In this document: positions 34,325 to 44,640 of the stretch, piece after piece
How the letters are laid out: every line of letters begins with the position of its first letter
Position numbering within the stretch: position 1 is the first letter of the stretch
Assembly (NCBI GenBank): GCA_026260175.1
Contig: JAKCWW010003305.1
Location: 1-49,134, forward strand
DNA from: Reticulitermes lucifugus
Lineage: Eukaryota; Arthropoda; Insecta; Blattodea; Rhinotermitidae
Direction of reading: 5' to 3'
Length of the DNA: 49,134 nt
Notes under the pieces: model-generated
What the model was told of the DNA's origin: nothing
Databases searched by the model: none
What the model saw: only the letters and a program-made list of their open reading frames with translations
Translations under genes and position numbers: made by a program

Positions 34325-35270
34325 CTGTAGCACTACAGCCCTTTGAGTTTAGCCTTGCCTTTCCGTATGACAAATGCCCACTCTGTTCTGTCCAAAGCTC
34401 TTCTTCTCCATCTTTTCACATCCATATTCCTCAAGTCCAATTCAACATCATCCATCCACCTTAATACATGTCTTCCTTTTTCTTCTCCCCCATCCTGTCT
34501 TGCCTTCAGTAACCTCATTACTGTCCTGTACCATCCATTCTCACAGCATGCCCAAGCCATACCAGTCTGCGTACTTTAATTGCTGTTACAGTATTTGGAG
34601 ATTTAAAGTTGTTAGAAATTTCTTGATTCATTTTCCAATAACCATTTTCATATGTTGGCGTATACATTTTTCGCAGGATTTTCCTTTCCCACCTCATTAA
34701 GACACTTTCCATTTCATTTGTTAGGGTCCATGATTCGACACATTAGGTCACAATCGGTCTTATAATTGTTTTATAGAAACCTGCTCTTAATGACTGTGTT
34801 ATATATATCCTCTTCAGTGAATGTTATAGTGCATGCTAAAGTTTATTACCAGAAGTAACTTTTGTTTTTATCTCTTTTTCAAACACATTCGTGTTTTTTT
34901 ACCAAGGAGACTAGATATTTAAATATTTCTACATTTTAATACTTTGTCCATTTATTTTCTCCGTTTCTTTTCCCTTTCTTATTAATCATATATTTGGATT
35001 TGGATAAATTTATTGTCAAGTCAATCTGCCAATCTTATCGTATCTTCTGCTGTTTCTGCAACATGTTTCACTACACGCCTTAAAACTACCACATCACAGG
35101 CTTATAAGAGGCACTGTCTTGTTCTGTTGAATATTGTTCCGCCTGGCTTTGTTTTAACATTTCTTATAAACTTCTCCATACAAAGATTAAATAAGAGTGT
35201 AGATGATGGAGCCCGGAATCCCTTATTGTATCCAAAAAACCGCCACTGGATTCAATCCTGAACCACGCGA
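34325..35270 (-). mobile_element. LINE reverse transcriptase relic (RWMDDVE family)
   Basis: On the minus strand the order is: an RT segment STLLFNLCMEKFIRNVKTKP (about 35200-35140), the catalytic-loop region, then IRLAD, WERKILRKMYTPTYENGYWK, VRRLVWLGHAVRMDG, HVLRWMDDVELDLRNM, RRRALDRTEWAFVIR and a stop near 34333. The YADD box region reads stop-A-C-D-V-V, so the catalytic pair is broken and the Tyr codon is a stop. The WLGHAVRMDG and RWMDDVE segments lie in different frames. It is the longest retroelement piece in the window and belongs to a different lineage from the two other LINE tails. Confidence 0.85.
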
Positions 35271-36251
35271 ATCAAGTCCAAAAACTCAAATCCTGTTTGG
35301 TATGTACAAGTAGTATACAGTCACAGTACATGTTGACGTGTCGGCCTTATTCAGTTGACATAAATTTTAATATGTTGTATATTCGTAGTTTAAAATGTAC
35401 GTCAATTTTAATGTAGTTTGTAACAGTCAGGTGTAATAAATAATGGAATATTCAAGTATGTACTGTGTAAAAGATTTTCACAAAATGAGATAATGTATTT
35501 CAGACAAGTTGTTTTATTTTAGAGAATGAATTTATATTCAGTACCTAATAGTAAATGGGGTTGAATAATACCAATAATATTACCAGAACAGGATTTGAAA
35601 TATTAATATATACGCGGTACACAAAATTTCCACATGCATTCTTTGAATCTTGACATTCTGAATGCTCCCAGCTGTTCAGCGTTGTTAAATATTAACTACA
35701 ACCCTCAATTAAATGCTCATGTACCTGTCTTCAAACAATTTTATTTTATACTAATTGAAAAATATATGCTTTTTTCTTTCATATTTATGATTGCAGTGTA
35801 TTGCTTGTAAATAGTTTTACTCGTGTTGCTTGAAAAAGTATGTTTGCTGTGAAAATTGCCGTCTTCTGAAAAGTGACGCCTTGTAGACCGGCAGAAACGT
35901 ACAGACGTTTCGGATAGATGTTTTCTAGTAACTCTATGCCTCACATTGTTCACACATGTACTGGGCAGACAGATATTCCTGTAGAGTGATTTTGTCAATT
36001 TTCAGACTTTTCGTGATGGGGCTCAGCCCCACGAAGAGAGAACATTTCGACGAGAAGACGAAGGAATGCGCTGTTCGAAACTTTCTGGTCTTTTTATTCT
36101 TCGGCTGCAGTCGGTGAGTGAGTTTATGTAACAGGATTCACGCAGGAACTTATTCAGTGTCACTTATGGTCTAGTTAAATGAATCCCTCGGGAAAGTTTA
36201 AAGGTGTAGTCAGGGTTACGTACTAATTGGCTTTGATATGCTTTCCCGTTA
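35271..36251. other. Unassigned intergenic DNA
   Basis: The boundary with the LINE relic is not clear. The 85-aa minus frame at 35741-35998 shows no features. GGGGCTCAGCCCC at about 36017 is a small palindrome. Confidence 0.45.
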
Positions 36252-36633
36252 TTGCCACCACTACAGTTACCATATCATCACCAATATCACCACCACCATG
36301 ACCACCACCACCAGCACAAGCACCACCATCGCTACATCATCACCAATAACACCACCATCACCACCACCACCACATCATCACCAATATCACCATCACCATC
36401 ACCACAAGCACCAGCATCACCACCGTCACCACTACCACCATTACCACCACCACCACAAGCACCACCACTACCAACACATTATCACCAATATCACCACCAC
36501 CATCACCACATCAACATCAATACCATCACCGCCACCGCCACCACCACCACTACCAACACATCACCAATATCACCACCACCATCACCACATCAAAATCAAT
36601 ACCATCACCACCAGCAGCAGCATCATTAACATC
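36252..36633 (+). repeat. Compound (CAC/CAT/ATC)n tract with an 82-bp duplicated block
   Basis: About 380 bp of imperfect CAC, CAT and ATC triplets. A block beginning ACCACCACTACCAACACA at 36461 is repeated from 36543 with few changes (for example ATCAACATCAA versus ATCAAAATCAA). The His- and Thr-rich frames of 125-150 aa across it reflect triplet composition and extend in more than one frame, so no gene is called. Confidence 0.9.
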
Positions 36634-38608
36634 AACGTTCGTTTCTTCACTAGACAATTCGGCCAGTTTTCCACTTTCGAGAATTTGTAATAAACTTCAT
36701 GAACATGTGTAAAACACTATAGCTTTGACTAATTTAAATGTTGATAAACCGTGGAGATGAGTTATTAGACATTTAAACTTTGTACTACAGACTACTCTAA
36801 ACGATGTTGAGTTCAGATGTGCTAAATCTTTAGTTTAAGTCTTTGCTAAAACAAAATTTCGAAATTTACTTTTGTTCCTAAAAATGAAATAATGAAAACA
36901 TGCATCACTGTGCTCTGTGCCTGTCTGCCTCTGTGTCCTCCATTTTAACTTTGGAACGAATCGACCGATTTTTACTAAACATTTTAGAACATACGCGAAA
37001 CATGTTAGAACATGTGCGAATGGAGGATATCCAAACACCGTGCCTTCCAATTCCCTAAAACAATAATAGCAAGGTGGTAGAGGCGCAAATGTGTGAAGCG
37101 GTAACAACACTGACGCCGCTTAATTAAGGGCCCCGAAGTGATGCATGGTAACAAAGATAGGAGAAATAAACAGCCTTGTTAAGGCAGTATTTTCATAGAA
37201 CGTAAAATAGTAAGATTGCTGTGCAAATTTATTTTAACTTCCGGTTTTCTGATGATGAATAATGAATTGTTATAAATAGACCGTAAACGTGCTTACGTAT
37301 TGCATGTTGTTGGCAAATCAGCAGTTAAAAATACGGCGACGATGTGAACAAATGTATTGTAAAATTAAACCTGACTATGACGATGCCACAAGGGACCGGG
37401 TTTTTTGTTCCAGGCAAGTTCTTTTCTTACAGGTAGGAAGTTAAATTACAGAGTTTGTGGAGCTATGTACCGCATATACGTATTCCTTCATCTTGTCTAA
37501 TGCATGACATTTTTAGCAACTTCACATACCCATGTATTTGTTCCCAGTAGTGCACTAAATTAGTAAAAATAAAGACATCCAGAAATTTTTACGTTTAATA
37601 GATTAAGATAATTGCCGGATACCGTTTTGTTTTTCAAAGTTTTTGGTATGTCAGAAACATTTTTCTAAAGTTTTTTGTACCAGAATATCATCCGATGATC
37701 TTTATTTAGTAACCTGAGATATTAAGATAAATATAATCAAATATATAATGATTTGAGTAAGAAAAGTGAAAAACAGGCTTGTGAGAAAAGTGACTGGTAA
37801 TGTCGGACACTATTGCTTTTACCATGTCTTCGTTGCTTCATGACTTCAAACCACATATTTAAGCCTTCTTAAGGTGCTGAATTTCAAACAACGCCTTTGA
37901 CTTGCCATAAGAAAGACCAACTGACATGCAGCAGGTAATGCCAGATACTGTCGAACATTACCGCCGTCTGCTATCGGACATTTACTGCCACCTCACGTCC
38001 GCAATCTGAATCGTTCTCACACAAAACCTATTGGCACTATCAATATCACTCATAGTGCATCTAACATTTAAAATCAAGCTAATTCGAAAGCAGTCTACTG
38101 AACTGCGACAAATGTAATAATAACTGCATACTTAAAGAAGTTCTGCTAGCCTGTAAAAACTTTGATTTCTTGAAAACACACAAAAGTCGCTGTACACTGG
38201 ACGCAACTGACTTTACCTGAATGGCAACAGGTCACAACAGCTTTTTTGTGGTAGCAGAATTTAGTTCATCTGTTCCTTGCAAAGTTGCAGCACCAGTATC
38301 ACCTAGAGGTGTATCCGGAATTACCAAACCTATCCGGCAATCCCCCCCCCTTTCTCTACTAGTTTGCTTTCCGCGTTTCCGTTCATTGAAGGAGGTTTTA
38401 TAACGTTTCTGGAGCTAGATCTTCGGCACTGTAAACGTTCTACGGTAAAGACAGGTTTCCGTTCTGTCGAGATTCCATTTAAAGCAGGTTTCACTCCAAT
38501 AAGAAATCTGTACGTAAGCTGCGTCACACGGTGTTTCGAAGTAACGTACTGCTCTCATTATCTTCAAGGGTCGTTAGAAGCTACAGACCCTGGAACAAGA
38601 AGGTACTG
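36634..38608. other. Unassigned intergenic DNA
   Basis: The 91-aa minus frame at 36835-37110 and the 60-91 aa frames at 38221-38639 lack recognisable features. A C8 run lies near 38342. Confidence 0.45.
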
Positions 38609-38862
38609 CCTTGATTTCAGGCTTCCGCCGCGATGTTGATGAGATCTCCTCTCTTCTGGGATATTATGCGGCGTCGTGTGATCATTTTTATCGACGTTTC
38701 GGGACAACGTATCGGTCCCATATTCACAGGTGAAGAGTCTTTCCTACTCGGACTCTTGACCTGTGAAGATGGGAGCGATACGTTCTCCCGAAACGTCGGT
38801 AAACTGTTACCACACGAAGCCGCGTAATATTCCGGAAGAGCGCAGATCTCATGAAGGTAGTG
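38600..38862 (+). mobile_element. Foldback element D, copy 1, with ~9-bp flanking duplication
   Basis: The element spans about 38609-38853. It starts CCTTGATTTCAGGCTTCCG and ends AGATCTCATG. The arms pair GATATTATGCGGCGTCGTGT (about 38660) with the reverse of ACACGAAGCCGCGTAATATT (about 38812-38831), and CGACGTTTCGGGA with TCCCGAAACGTCG. Near the centre the plus strand has CTGTGAAGA (38761-38769), hairpin GGGAG...CTCCC and GAAACGTCGG; the left arm has the mirrored, decayed version. It is flanked by AAGGTACTG (38600-38608) and AAGGTAGTG (38854-38862). Confidence 0.8.
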
Positions 38863-40409
38863 AGTTCGAAACGTCGGGATTAGACTATACATTGACGCAA
38901 CGTCGTATCCCAAAAGCATGGCGTTCTGAGATACACCGTTGCGGAAACCTCAAGGTTCGAAGACTGTAAGTTGTAAGAGCTTTACGGTCTAGACGTAAAG
39001 TGACGGACAATAAACTGATTGATCTGTTGGAATGAAAATCTTTCCAACGATAATTACATTTTATGAATTCTGCTCGCAAATGTCACGCATTCTTTAATAT
39101 ACATTTGTGCCTGTATGCAGTGGACATTGCACTAGTTCTCTGTTTAGGTCCTGGAGAATTTGGTTGGTCGTTTCTGTATCTAATTAATCTAAAATCATAT
39201 ACTACTAATTAGTACGTGTCACGAAACCAGCGCTGGGCACCTGTTTCGCTCTCAAAACAACATTGCTCCTGTAGGAATAACATCAACATGCATGTGTGAT
39301 TAATCCGATTAGCGGTAAAAATCGGTTGAATTCCGACTGAACTGAGGCCAGAGGGCATTCACGAGTAAAGAGATTTGCGCCATAACCTGTAACAAACCGA
39401 CAGGGCTTAGCGATGTAAACACTGTTTTCATGAAGTCAGTTTCCTCACAGCACAAGGTTGGAAACTTATCACCTTGTTTTTAGGATATTTTTATGGTTCG
39501 GAGAGCCCGGAGGAATTTCAAGTGGCTGCTATCAATTTTATTGTACTGTTGAAAATGTATGTACCTGTAGGTTTTCCGGGATTTTTAACATGACATAGCC
39601 TATTGTATGCGTGTTAAATTCTTAGGGTAATGTAAAATTCTTTCTCCTTCCCATCCTTTTCTTCTGTATTGTGTTCCTGGTAACTGCTAGGAGTTCTTAC
39701 AATGTGTAAAGCGATCTATGTCCATTGCCTGTTGGTGCCAGGCATAGACATACTGTTTAAAGTCTAAGAAACATGCCTATGTGCAGGACCACAGCGCTAC
39801 GTAATGTAAATATCTGACGTCATATTAACGTCTGTTTCCATAATTTTATGATAATGACAATTGCCTTCCTTCTTTTGCAATTTACTACACTTCCTGCCTC
39901 ACTTAGAGAGGTTAAAGAGACTTTATTTGTGAAGTTCAATAAACGTGAATGTGGAATATTAGTCTAAAACAGACCATGCAGAAACTTTAAATCATAAATT
40001 CAGAGTTAATTTAAAGATACATAAAGTCAAGTTAAAACAGATAATAATATAATTATAGCTTCTTTCAACAACAATCCGGACGAAAATAGCTACTATATTT
40101 CACAATAATGCTGATGGTCACTTTGCATCAAATTAAGAGGCGATACCACAAAGTACGCTTTGTTTATTTCATTGCACTAATTGTTCCATTCGTCATTCAT
40201 AGTCCCTATATTTTAGGGCCCACGTACTGAGTTCCGTGACGTGTCTCATGTCGTCTACGACGTTACGATTCTGCCCGATATTAAAATCGTCTGAGATGAA
40301 TTCTTGAAAGTAAACGTCGGACAGCACGTAATTTTGTTTTGAGTTTAGTTTCGTACCACGATGTGATCTGCACTGTGTCTCAAACTTTAACGAGTTTAGC
40401 AAAGGATGT
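38863..40409. other. Unassigned intergenic DNA
   Basis: CGAAACGTCGGGATTAG just past the foldback element (about 38868) echoes its core sequence. The 64-69 aa frames are unsupported. Confidence 0.45.
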
Positions 40410-40620
40410 TGGAGCCATGATGGCGTAGTCGGTGTGGCGACTAGGCTAGGGGCGGACGATACGGGTTTCGAATCTCGCTATGGGCAAGAATGTTTTCTTC
40501 GAAAACGTAAAGAACAGCCTCCTATTGAATATGCGCAGGGGTTGTTTACCGGGGATAAAGCGACCGGGGCGTGAAGTCGGCCACTCATCTTCATGTTGTG
40601 CCGAATTTAAGAATGAGTGG
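40410..40620 (+). mobile_element. tRNA-derived SINE, family A, copy 7 (3'-truncated)
   Basis: A-box side GATGGCGTAGTCGGTGTGGC, B-box side GGGTTTCGAATCTCG, then CAGCCTCCTATTGAATATGC, TTTACCGGGGATAAAGCGAC and TGCCGAATTTAAGAATGAG. It runs straight into a long AT tract instead of its usual 3' end. Confidence 0.8.
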
Positions 40621-40714
40621 ATTATACTTATTATATATATTATATTATATATTATTATATATTTTATAATATATATAATATATATATTATATTATTATAT
40701 ATATTATATTATTA
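40621..40714 (+). repeat. AT-only microsatellite, (TA/TTA)n
   Basis: About 94 bp almost free of G and C, alternating TATA and TTATAT phrases, directly downstream of the truncated SINE. Confidence 0.9.
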
Positions 40715-41202
40715 AACTTATCTTTAACCGAAGTACATGACCTCAGTAACTGAGAGAACGTACTAACAGTTTCGGTCGCATTGTCTGATGATTAATGAAA
40801 CGTAGTATTAATTTTGTTGATTGTTAAGTTTAAGGACGTCTCTAACTAAGAGGCGCAAATAACCACAGTTTTTCCTTCTCATTTACTGTAGTGTTTGATG
40901 TGCACGTAATTTGGACCCTTTGAACATTACAGTCATGCGCTAATCCCACTCTGAACAGGGGAAAATTGTACGACTGCCTTTTTCTTACTGTTTTATTCGG
41001 TACAGGCAACGTGATGAGCCAAATCTTTTCCAAGGGGTCCATTAGGTATCTGAAGGATTAATTGCTTCGGAATTAATTGCTAATCAAATAAGACAATACA
41101 GAACTCCATGACTGCTGGTGGAGAATTGCGCTTCTGTCCAATATTTTGTTCTAATTTCAAAGACAGAATATACATTAAATTTCCATAAATCAATCAGACA
41201 TG
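40715..41202. other. Unassigned intergenic DNA
   Basis: A 66-aa minus frame (40842-41042) has no features. Confidence 0.45.
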
Positions 41203-41393
41203 CTTTCATCTTGATTTCAGGCTTCCGACGCGATGTTGATGAGATCTGTGCTCTTCTGGGATATTACGCGGCGTCGCGTGGTAATTGTTTACCGACGTTT
41301 CGGGACCGATACGCTGTCCCGAAACGTCGGAAAACAATTACCACGCGACGCCGCGTAATATTCCAGAAGAGCACAGATCTCATGCTTTCATCT
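41203..41393. mobile_element. Foldback element D, copy 2: near-perfect palindrome
   Basis: The element spans about 41212-41384. ATGAGATCTGTGCTCTTCTG to ACGTTTCGGGAC (about 41238-41306) is mirrored by GTCCCGAAACGT to CAGAAGAGCACAGATCTCAT (about 41315-41383), with only about two mismatches over some 68 bp and a loop of about 9 nt. A left-end extension GATTTCAGGCTTCCGACGCG lies outside the arms, as in copy 1. CTTTCATCT flanks it at 41203-41211 and 41385-41393. It has lost the central CTGTGAAGA of copy 1. Confidence 0.9.
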
Positions 41394-42869
41394 TTTATTC
41401 TGTCACCCTTTGGTGGTTCTCCATTAATCTAAAAAAAATAAGTCAACATTGCTTGTCAGTAACAGATTTGGTGTTTCTGTGATCCAGAAGGCCAGGTTAT
41501 CCATTTTTCGTAATGTGATACGTGGATGCTCTGGAATGCGTTTGTTTCATATGGCCTCAGCACCTGAAGATTTTAATTTCTTTCAAAAAGAATGTACTTA
41601 GAGACTATATATACGTACTTACTATTTATATGCACACATATTTACTTACTGTGCTTTACAGGCCTCAAAGTAATGTGTTTTGGCTTGTGTTATACCAATA
41701 TTTATCATCAAATAACATTAATATGATTTTACTCTTTCTTTATACGCATTCTTCTTCACTAAGTTTGCTGAAGGTGTTCAGATATTTGGACATATTTCCA
41801 TGTTCATTGTCTTAACGTGTAACACTTTAAGGCCTGAGTTTAATCCAATAATACAGCGCGTTTCTTCTACCGTCCTGAGAACCACAGCTGTCACACACTT
41901 GCAGGCTTTCTGTTAGATGACGCTGTCGTGGTTGGTGCGGCGATAGAAAAGAGAGCCTTCATTTAAAAATTTATTTCCTAACACACAGAAAACTGAATGT
42001 TTTTCCATTACAAAATTTGGTTAGTAGACTCTGATTATTTGGATTGTCACAACAGACACAGATATATTTTTGATCAAAATTCATAGTCTTTTTGACATCG
42101 ACGTAGCTGGTGCTTTGTAGAGTTAAGCGCTTTTTTACTGCGTTTTGCACTCATTCTTGAGAAGTAATTCATTTGTCTTCATCTACATTTAATATTACAC
42201 AAATCATGCACATTTGCTCCTACCAATAACAGTCTGTGTATGTGAATATTACAGCTTTGAAACCGGAAATAGCATTTGTGTTAAGCCATGTTTCGAAACA
42301 GTCTAGCCGTCGTAATGGAGATGCAGCCTTAGAAGAATAAATACCTTGATGGTGTGTGAACTTCCGTTCACCGTACAATTACGTGCTTAAGAACTTTGAA
42401 TTAAATTGGCAATAAAATTCGCCGAATTCCGTAAGCAGAAGAGAGTTTTTTTTGGTGAACAGTGCGATAAATTACACTGCGCAATTGAATTTACGTCAGA
42501 TGATTAACTTTAGATTGCAGAATTCTTCTTTAGATAAAAATGATGATTAACAAAGTGACAATCTTTTATGCATATAACCTACCCTGAAAGTTTATGACCA
42601 TGTTATCATGAATCCACTACTAGAGCTAACTGATACATATTCACATACACACACAAATTAGTTCCTTCTTGTACGTCTTGGTGTCGAGACTGTTTCTACA
42701 CGTCGGTCGCCAAGTGGTCTCTTCCGCCAAGTTTTTAGGCCAGAATTATGTGTGCACTGAAGTTTCATGCAAGAAATAAAAAATAAATGATTTAATTAAA
42801 TTATTATTTGAGCCGTACCGCTGAGGGTCCTTACTCAAAGTAATAAACATTATGGCTAAGATGTATTTC
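41394..42869. other. Unassigned DNA downstream of the gene
   Basis: No domain or repeat recognised. The 97-aa frame at 41522-41815 is unsupported. Transcript 3' sequence of the minus-strand gene should end shortly left of 42870. Confidence 0.45.
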
Positions 42870-42875
42870 TTTATT
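42870..42875 (-). terminator. Polyadenylation signal AATAAA
   Basis: TTTATT on the plus strand is AATAAA on the minus strand, about 112 bp beyond the stop codon of the secreted-protein gene, a normal 3' UTR distance. Confidence 0.6.
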
Positions 42876-42986
42876 CAGACCTTTATATTTTAAGTTCAAG
42901 TATAATATGTCATTACATATATATGAAGTGGAATTATCTTAATGAAATTTGTAAATGAACACAGTATATAAATCCATACATATTAT

Positions 42987-44033
42987 TTAGCCCAATTGCT
43001 GGGCTCCTGTACCGTAGCCACCATAACCAATTCTACCAAAATAACCACCATGACCAACATAACCACCATAACCACCATAACCACCAATGCCTCCGATACC
43101 TCCGATACCACCACCATACGAACCTCCATACCCACATCTAATGAACGGCCATTGTTGTGTAGGGACACATCCAGAGTGTCTGGGCCAATAACAACCCCCA
43201 TAACAATGTTGAGGACACTGATTAATTGGGTAGAGGTAACATCCGGATACTTGCGGTGGTTGCACGAGTAGTGGCTGTGGCTGCGCGAATACTGGAGGTT
43301 GATACACCGGCTGTATGACCTGTGGAGGAGGTGGAATCAGCACTTGAGGTTGTGTAATGCACTGAGGTCCGCATGCATAATTGTTCACGGGGGGAGGGCA
43401 GTGGTAGTATGGAGGGGTAGGATTAGGACACGGAGGCTGATATGTGATTGTGCAACATGGGTGGGGGGTTGGATTATTCGTTTGGTTTGTACATGTTTCA
43501 GTTGTAGTTACAATGTGAGTGCTATTTCGGACTGTGGTTACACCTCCACACGATTGGTTTAAAGTGTTATAAAAGACTGGTGCTGATTGATTTATGACAA
43601 TGGTAATGTTTGGAAGTGTGATGCTTGGGTATATAGGTGTGACAGGGGTTTTGTCCTTGCAACAATCGTGATGTGGTTGTGTGACACAACACTCTTCTCG
43701 GTTTTTACTTGTACAGCAATCTTGTTTTGGGCAGCAGGTATTGCAGCATGCACTAGTACTATGGCACGTGTTGCAGCTAACTGACGAACACTCGCACTTA
43801 GGACGACAGCAAGAGTGACAACATGAGCTAGAACCGGAACACGTGTTGCAGTCTATCGAAGTACATTTAGATTCAGGACACCCTGTGGCTACTACCGTGT
43901 TTGGACATTGGTTGCTCAGGCAGCTGGAATACGATCTGTAATCCGTCCCTGTGCATGGATTGTTGACGCAGCCCGCACTGGCAGCATTCAGGAAGCACAC
44001 CGCGGCAGCAACGGTCAGCAGCCAGCACTTCAT
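42987..44033 (-). CDS. Secreted Cys-rich, Pro/Gln- and Gly/Tyr-rich protein, 348 aa, family not recognised
   Basis: The only gene I support. Seen: an N-terminal signal peptide (residues 1-20, MKCWLLTVAAAVCFLNAASA) with likely cleavage before GCVNNPC. Residues 22-125 hold 26 Cys. A duplicated module C-x4-CNTC-x5-CC-x2-CC-x3/4-C lies at 57-80 and 82-106. There are five N-glycosylation sequons (Asn 142, 148, 159, 170, 183). A Pro/Gln-rich linker spans about 188-262. A second Cys group lies at 265-300. A Gly/Tyr tail (GGYGGYGGY) runs from 301 to 343. The mature protein has 40 Cys and no membrane segment.

Start: the frame is open to an ATG at 44048, but the ATG at 44033 starts the signal peptide cleanly and directly follows TACTCTTTGCAG, which looks like a splice acceptor. 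A 5' UTR exon may therefore lie upstream.

Inference: an extracellular structural, cuticular or gland-secreted protein. The Gly/Tyr tail resembles cuticle and egg-case proteins, but the whole architecture matches no family I can name. Opposite-strand frames here are shadows. Confidence 0.85.
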   Translation of the reverse strand: MKCWLLTVAAAVCFLNAASAGCVNNPCTGTDYRSYSSCLSNQCPNTVVATGCPESKCTSIDCNTCSGSSSCCHSCCRPKCECSSVSCNTCHSTSACCNTCCPKQDCCTSKNREECCVTQPHHDCCKDKTPVTPIYPSITLPNITIVINQSAPVFYNTLNQSCGGVTTVRNSTHIVTTTETCTNQTNNPTPHPCCTITYQPPCPNPTPPYYHCPPPVNNYACGPQCITQPQVLIPPPPQVIQPVYQPPVFAQPQPLLVQPPQVSGCYLYPINQCPQHCYGGCYWPRHSGCVPTQQWPFIRCGYGGSYGGGIGGIGGIGGYGGYGGYVGHGGYFGRIGYGGYGTGAQQLG

Positions 44034-44045
44034 CTGCAAAGAGTA
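44034..44045 (-). promoter_or_regulatory. Possible 3' splice acceptor before the start codon
   Basis: On the minus strand TACTCTTTGCAG abuts ATGAAG. If used, the coding exon starts exactly at its ATG and the promoter lies further right. The pyrimidine tract is short, so this is tentative. A GTAACA about 50 bp upstream could only make an implausibly short intron. Confidence 0.4.
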
Positions 44046-44640
44046 CATGAATCGTTTGTATGTTTTCTAAGGCATTTCTTTGTTACCAATTTTGGTTTGA
44101 GTTTGACAAGATTATACCGAACAAGTTGGGTCAAGCGGCAACTCTTCTGACTCCTTTTTGCGAAATTTTTTTTTTTGATTATCATCCTGCTATCCGGACT
44201 GAGGATTTTCATGTTTTGAAAACGACAGTCATGCCAAGTGGATTAAGGCAGGGATGCTTATATTTTTCGGAATTTTAGGAGGCACCTCAAAGTTCTAGGC
44301 GCCGGAATTGTGAGAAGGAGCAAGAACTATACTGAGGACCCACAAATGTCAGGCGCCATCGTGCAAAGCTTAGTCGCCTGGGCTAGTGGTGTCCGAGATT
44401 CGTGCATCACCGGACTGGGACGTGTCCTTGTGTTCAATTTTTCCTTCATTTTACCCTTTAAGGACAGTGGTTTATGTACAACGAAGTTTAACGTTAAAAA
44501 AAATTTACATTCTCTGATTTTTACGGATCTCAAAAGAAGCAGCGATTATTTCGCTATACAAAATTAAATTATTGATTTTTATAAAGGAAACGGATTGTAT
44601 ATTTAATTTTATCCATATTCCGTGCAGTTGCCTTACGCAC
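44046..44640. other. 5' flank of the secreted-protein gene
   Basis: No convincing TATA box or initiator was found. An A11 run (minus strand) lies near 44168-44178. Overlapping 68-85 aa frames at 44310-44567 are unsupported. Confidence 0.4.

Noticed and set aside
34333..34712. Minus-strand frames as host genes
   Set aside because: Both are pieces of the same frameshifted LINE ORF2.
36238..36690. 150-aa and 125-aa His/Thr/Pro-rich frames
   Set aside because: They come from imperfect CAC/ATC triplets, are open in more than one frame and lack any other coding sign.
44034..44090. Tiny ~50-bp intron just upstream of the gene start
   Set aside because: A GT donor exists but an intron this short is unlikely in a repeat-rich insect genome; a longer 5' UTR intron is more plausible.
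42996..44150. Plus-strand frames of 65-91 aa opposite the Cys-rich gene
   Set aside because: Shadows of the minus-strand gene; no signal peptide or domain, and composition mirrors the real frame.
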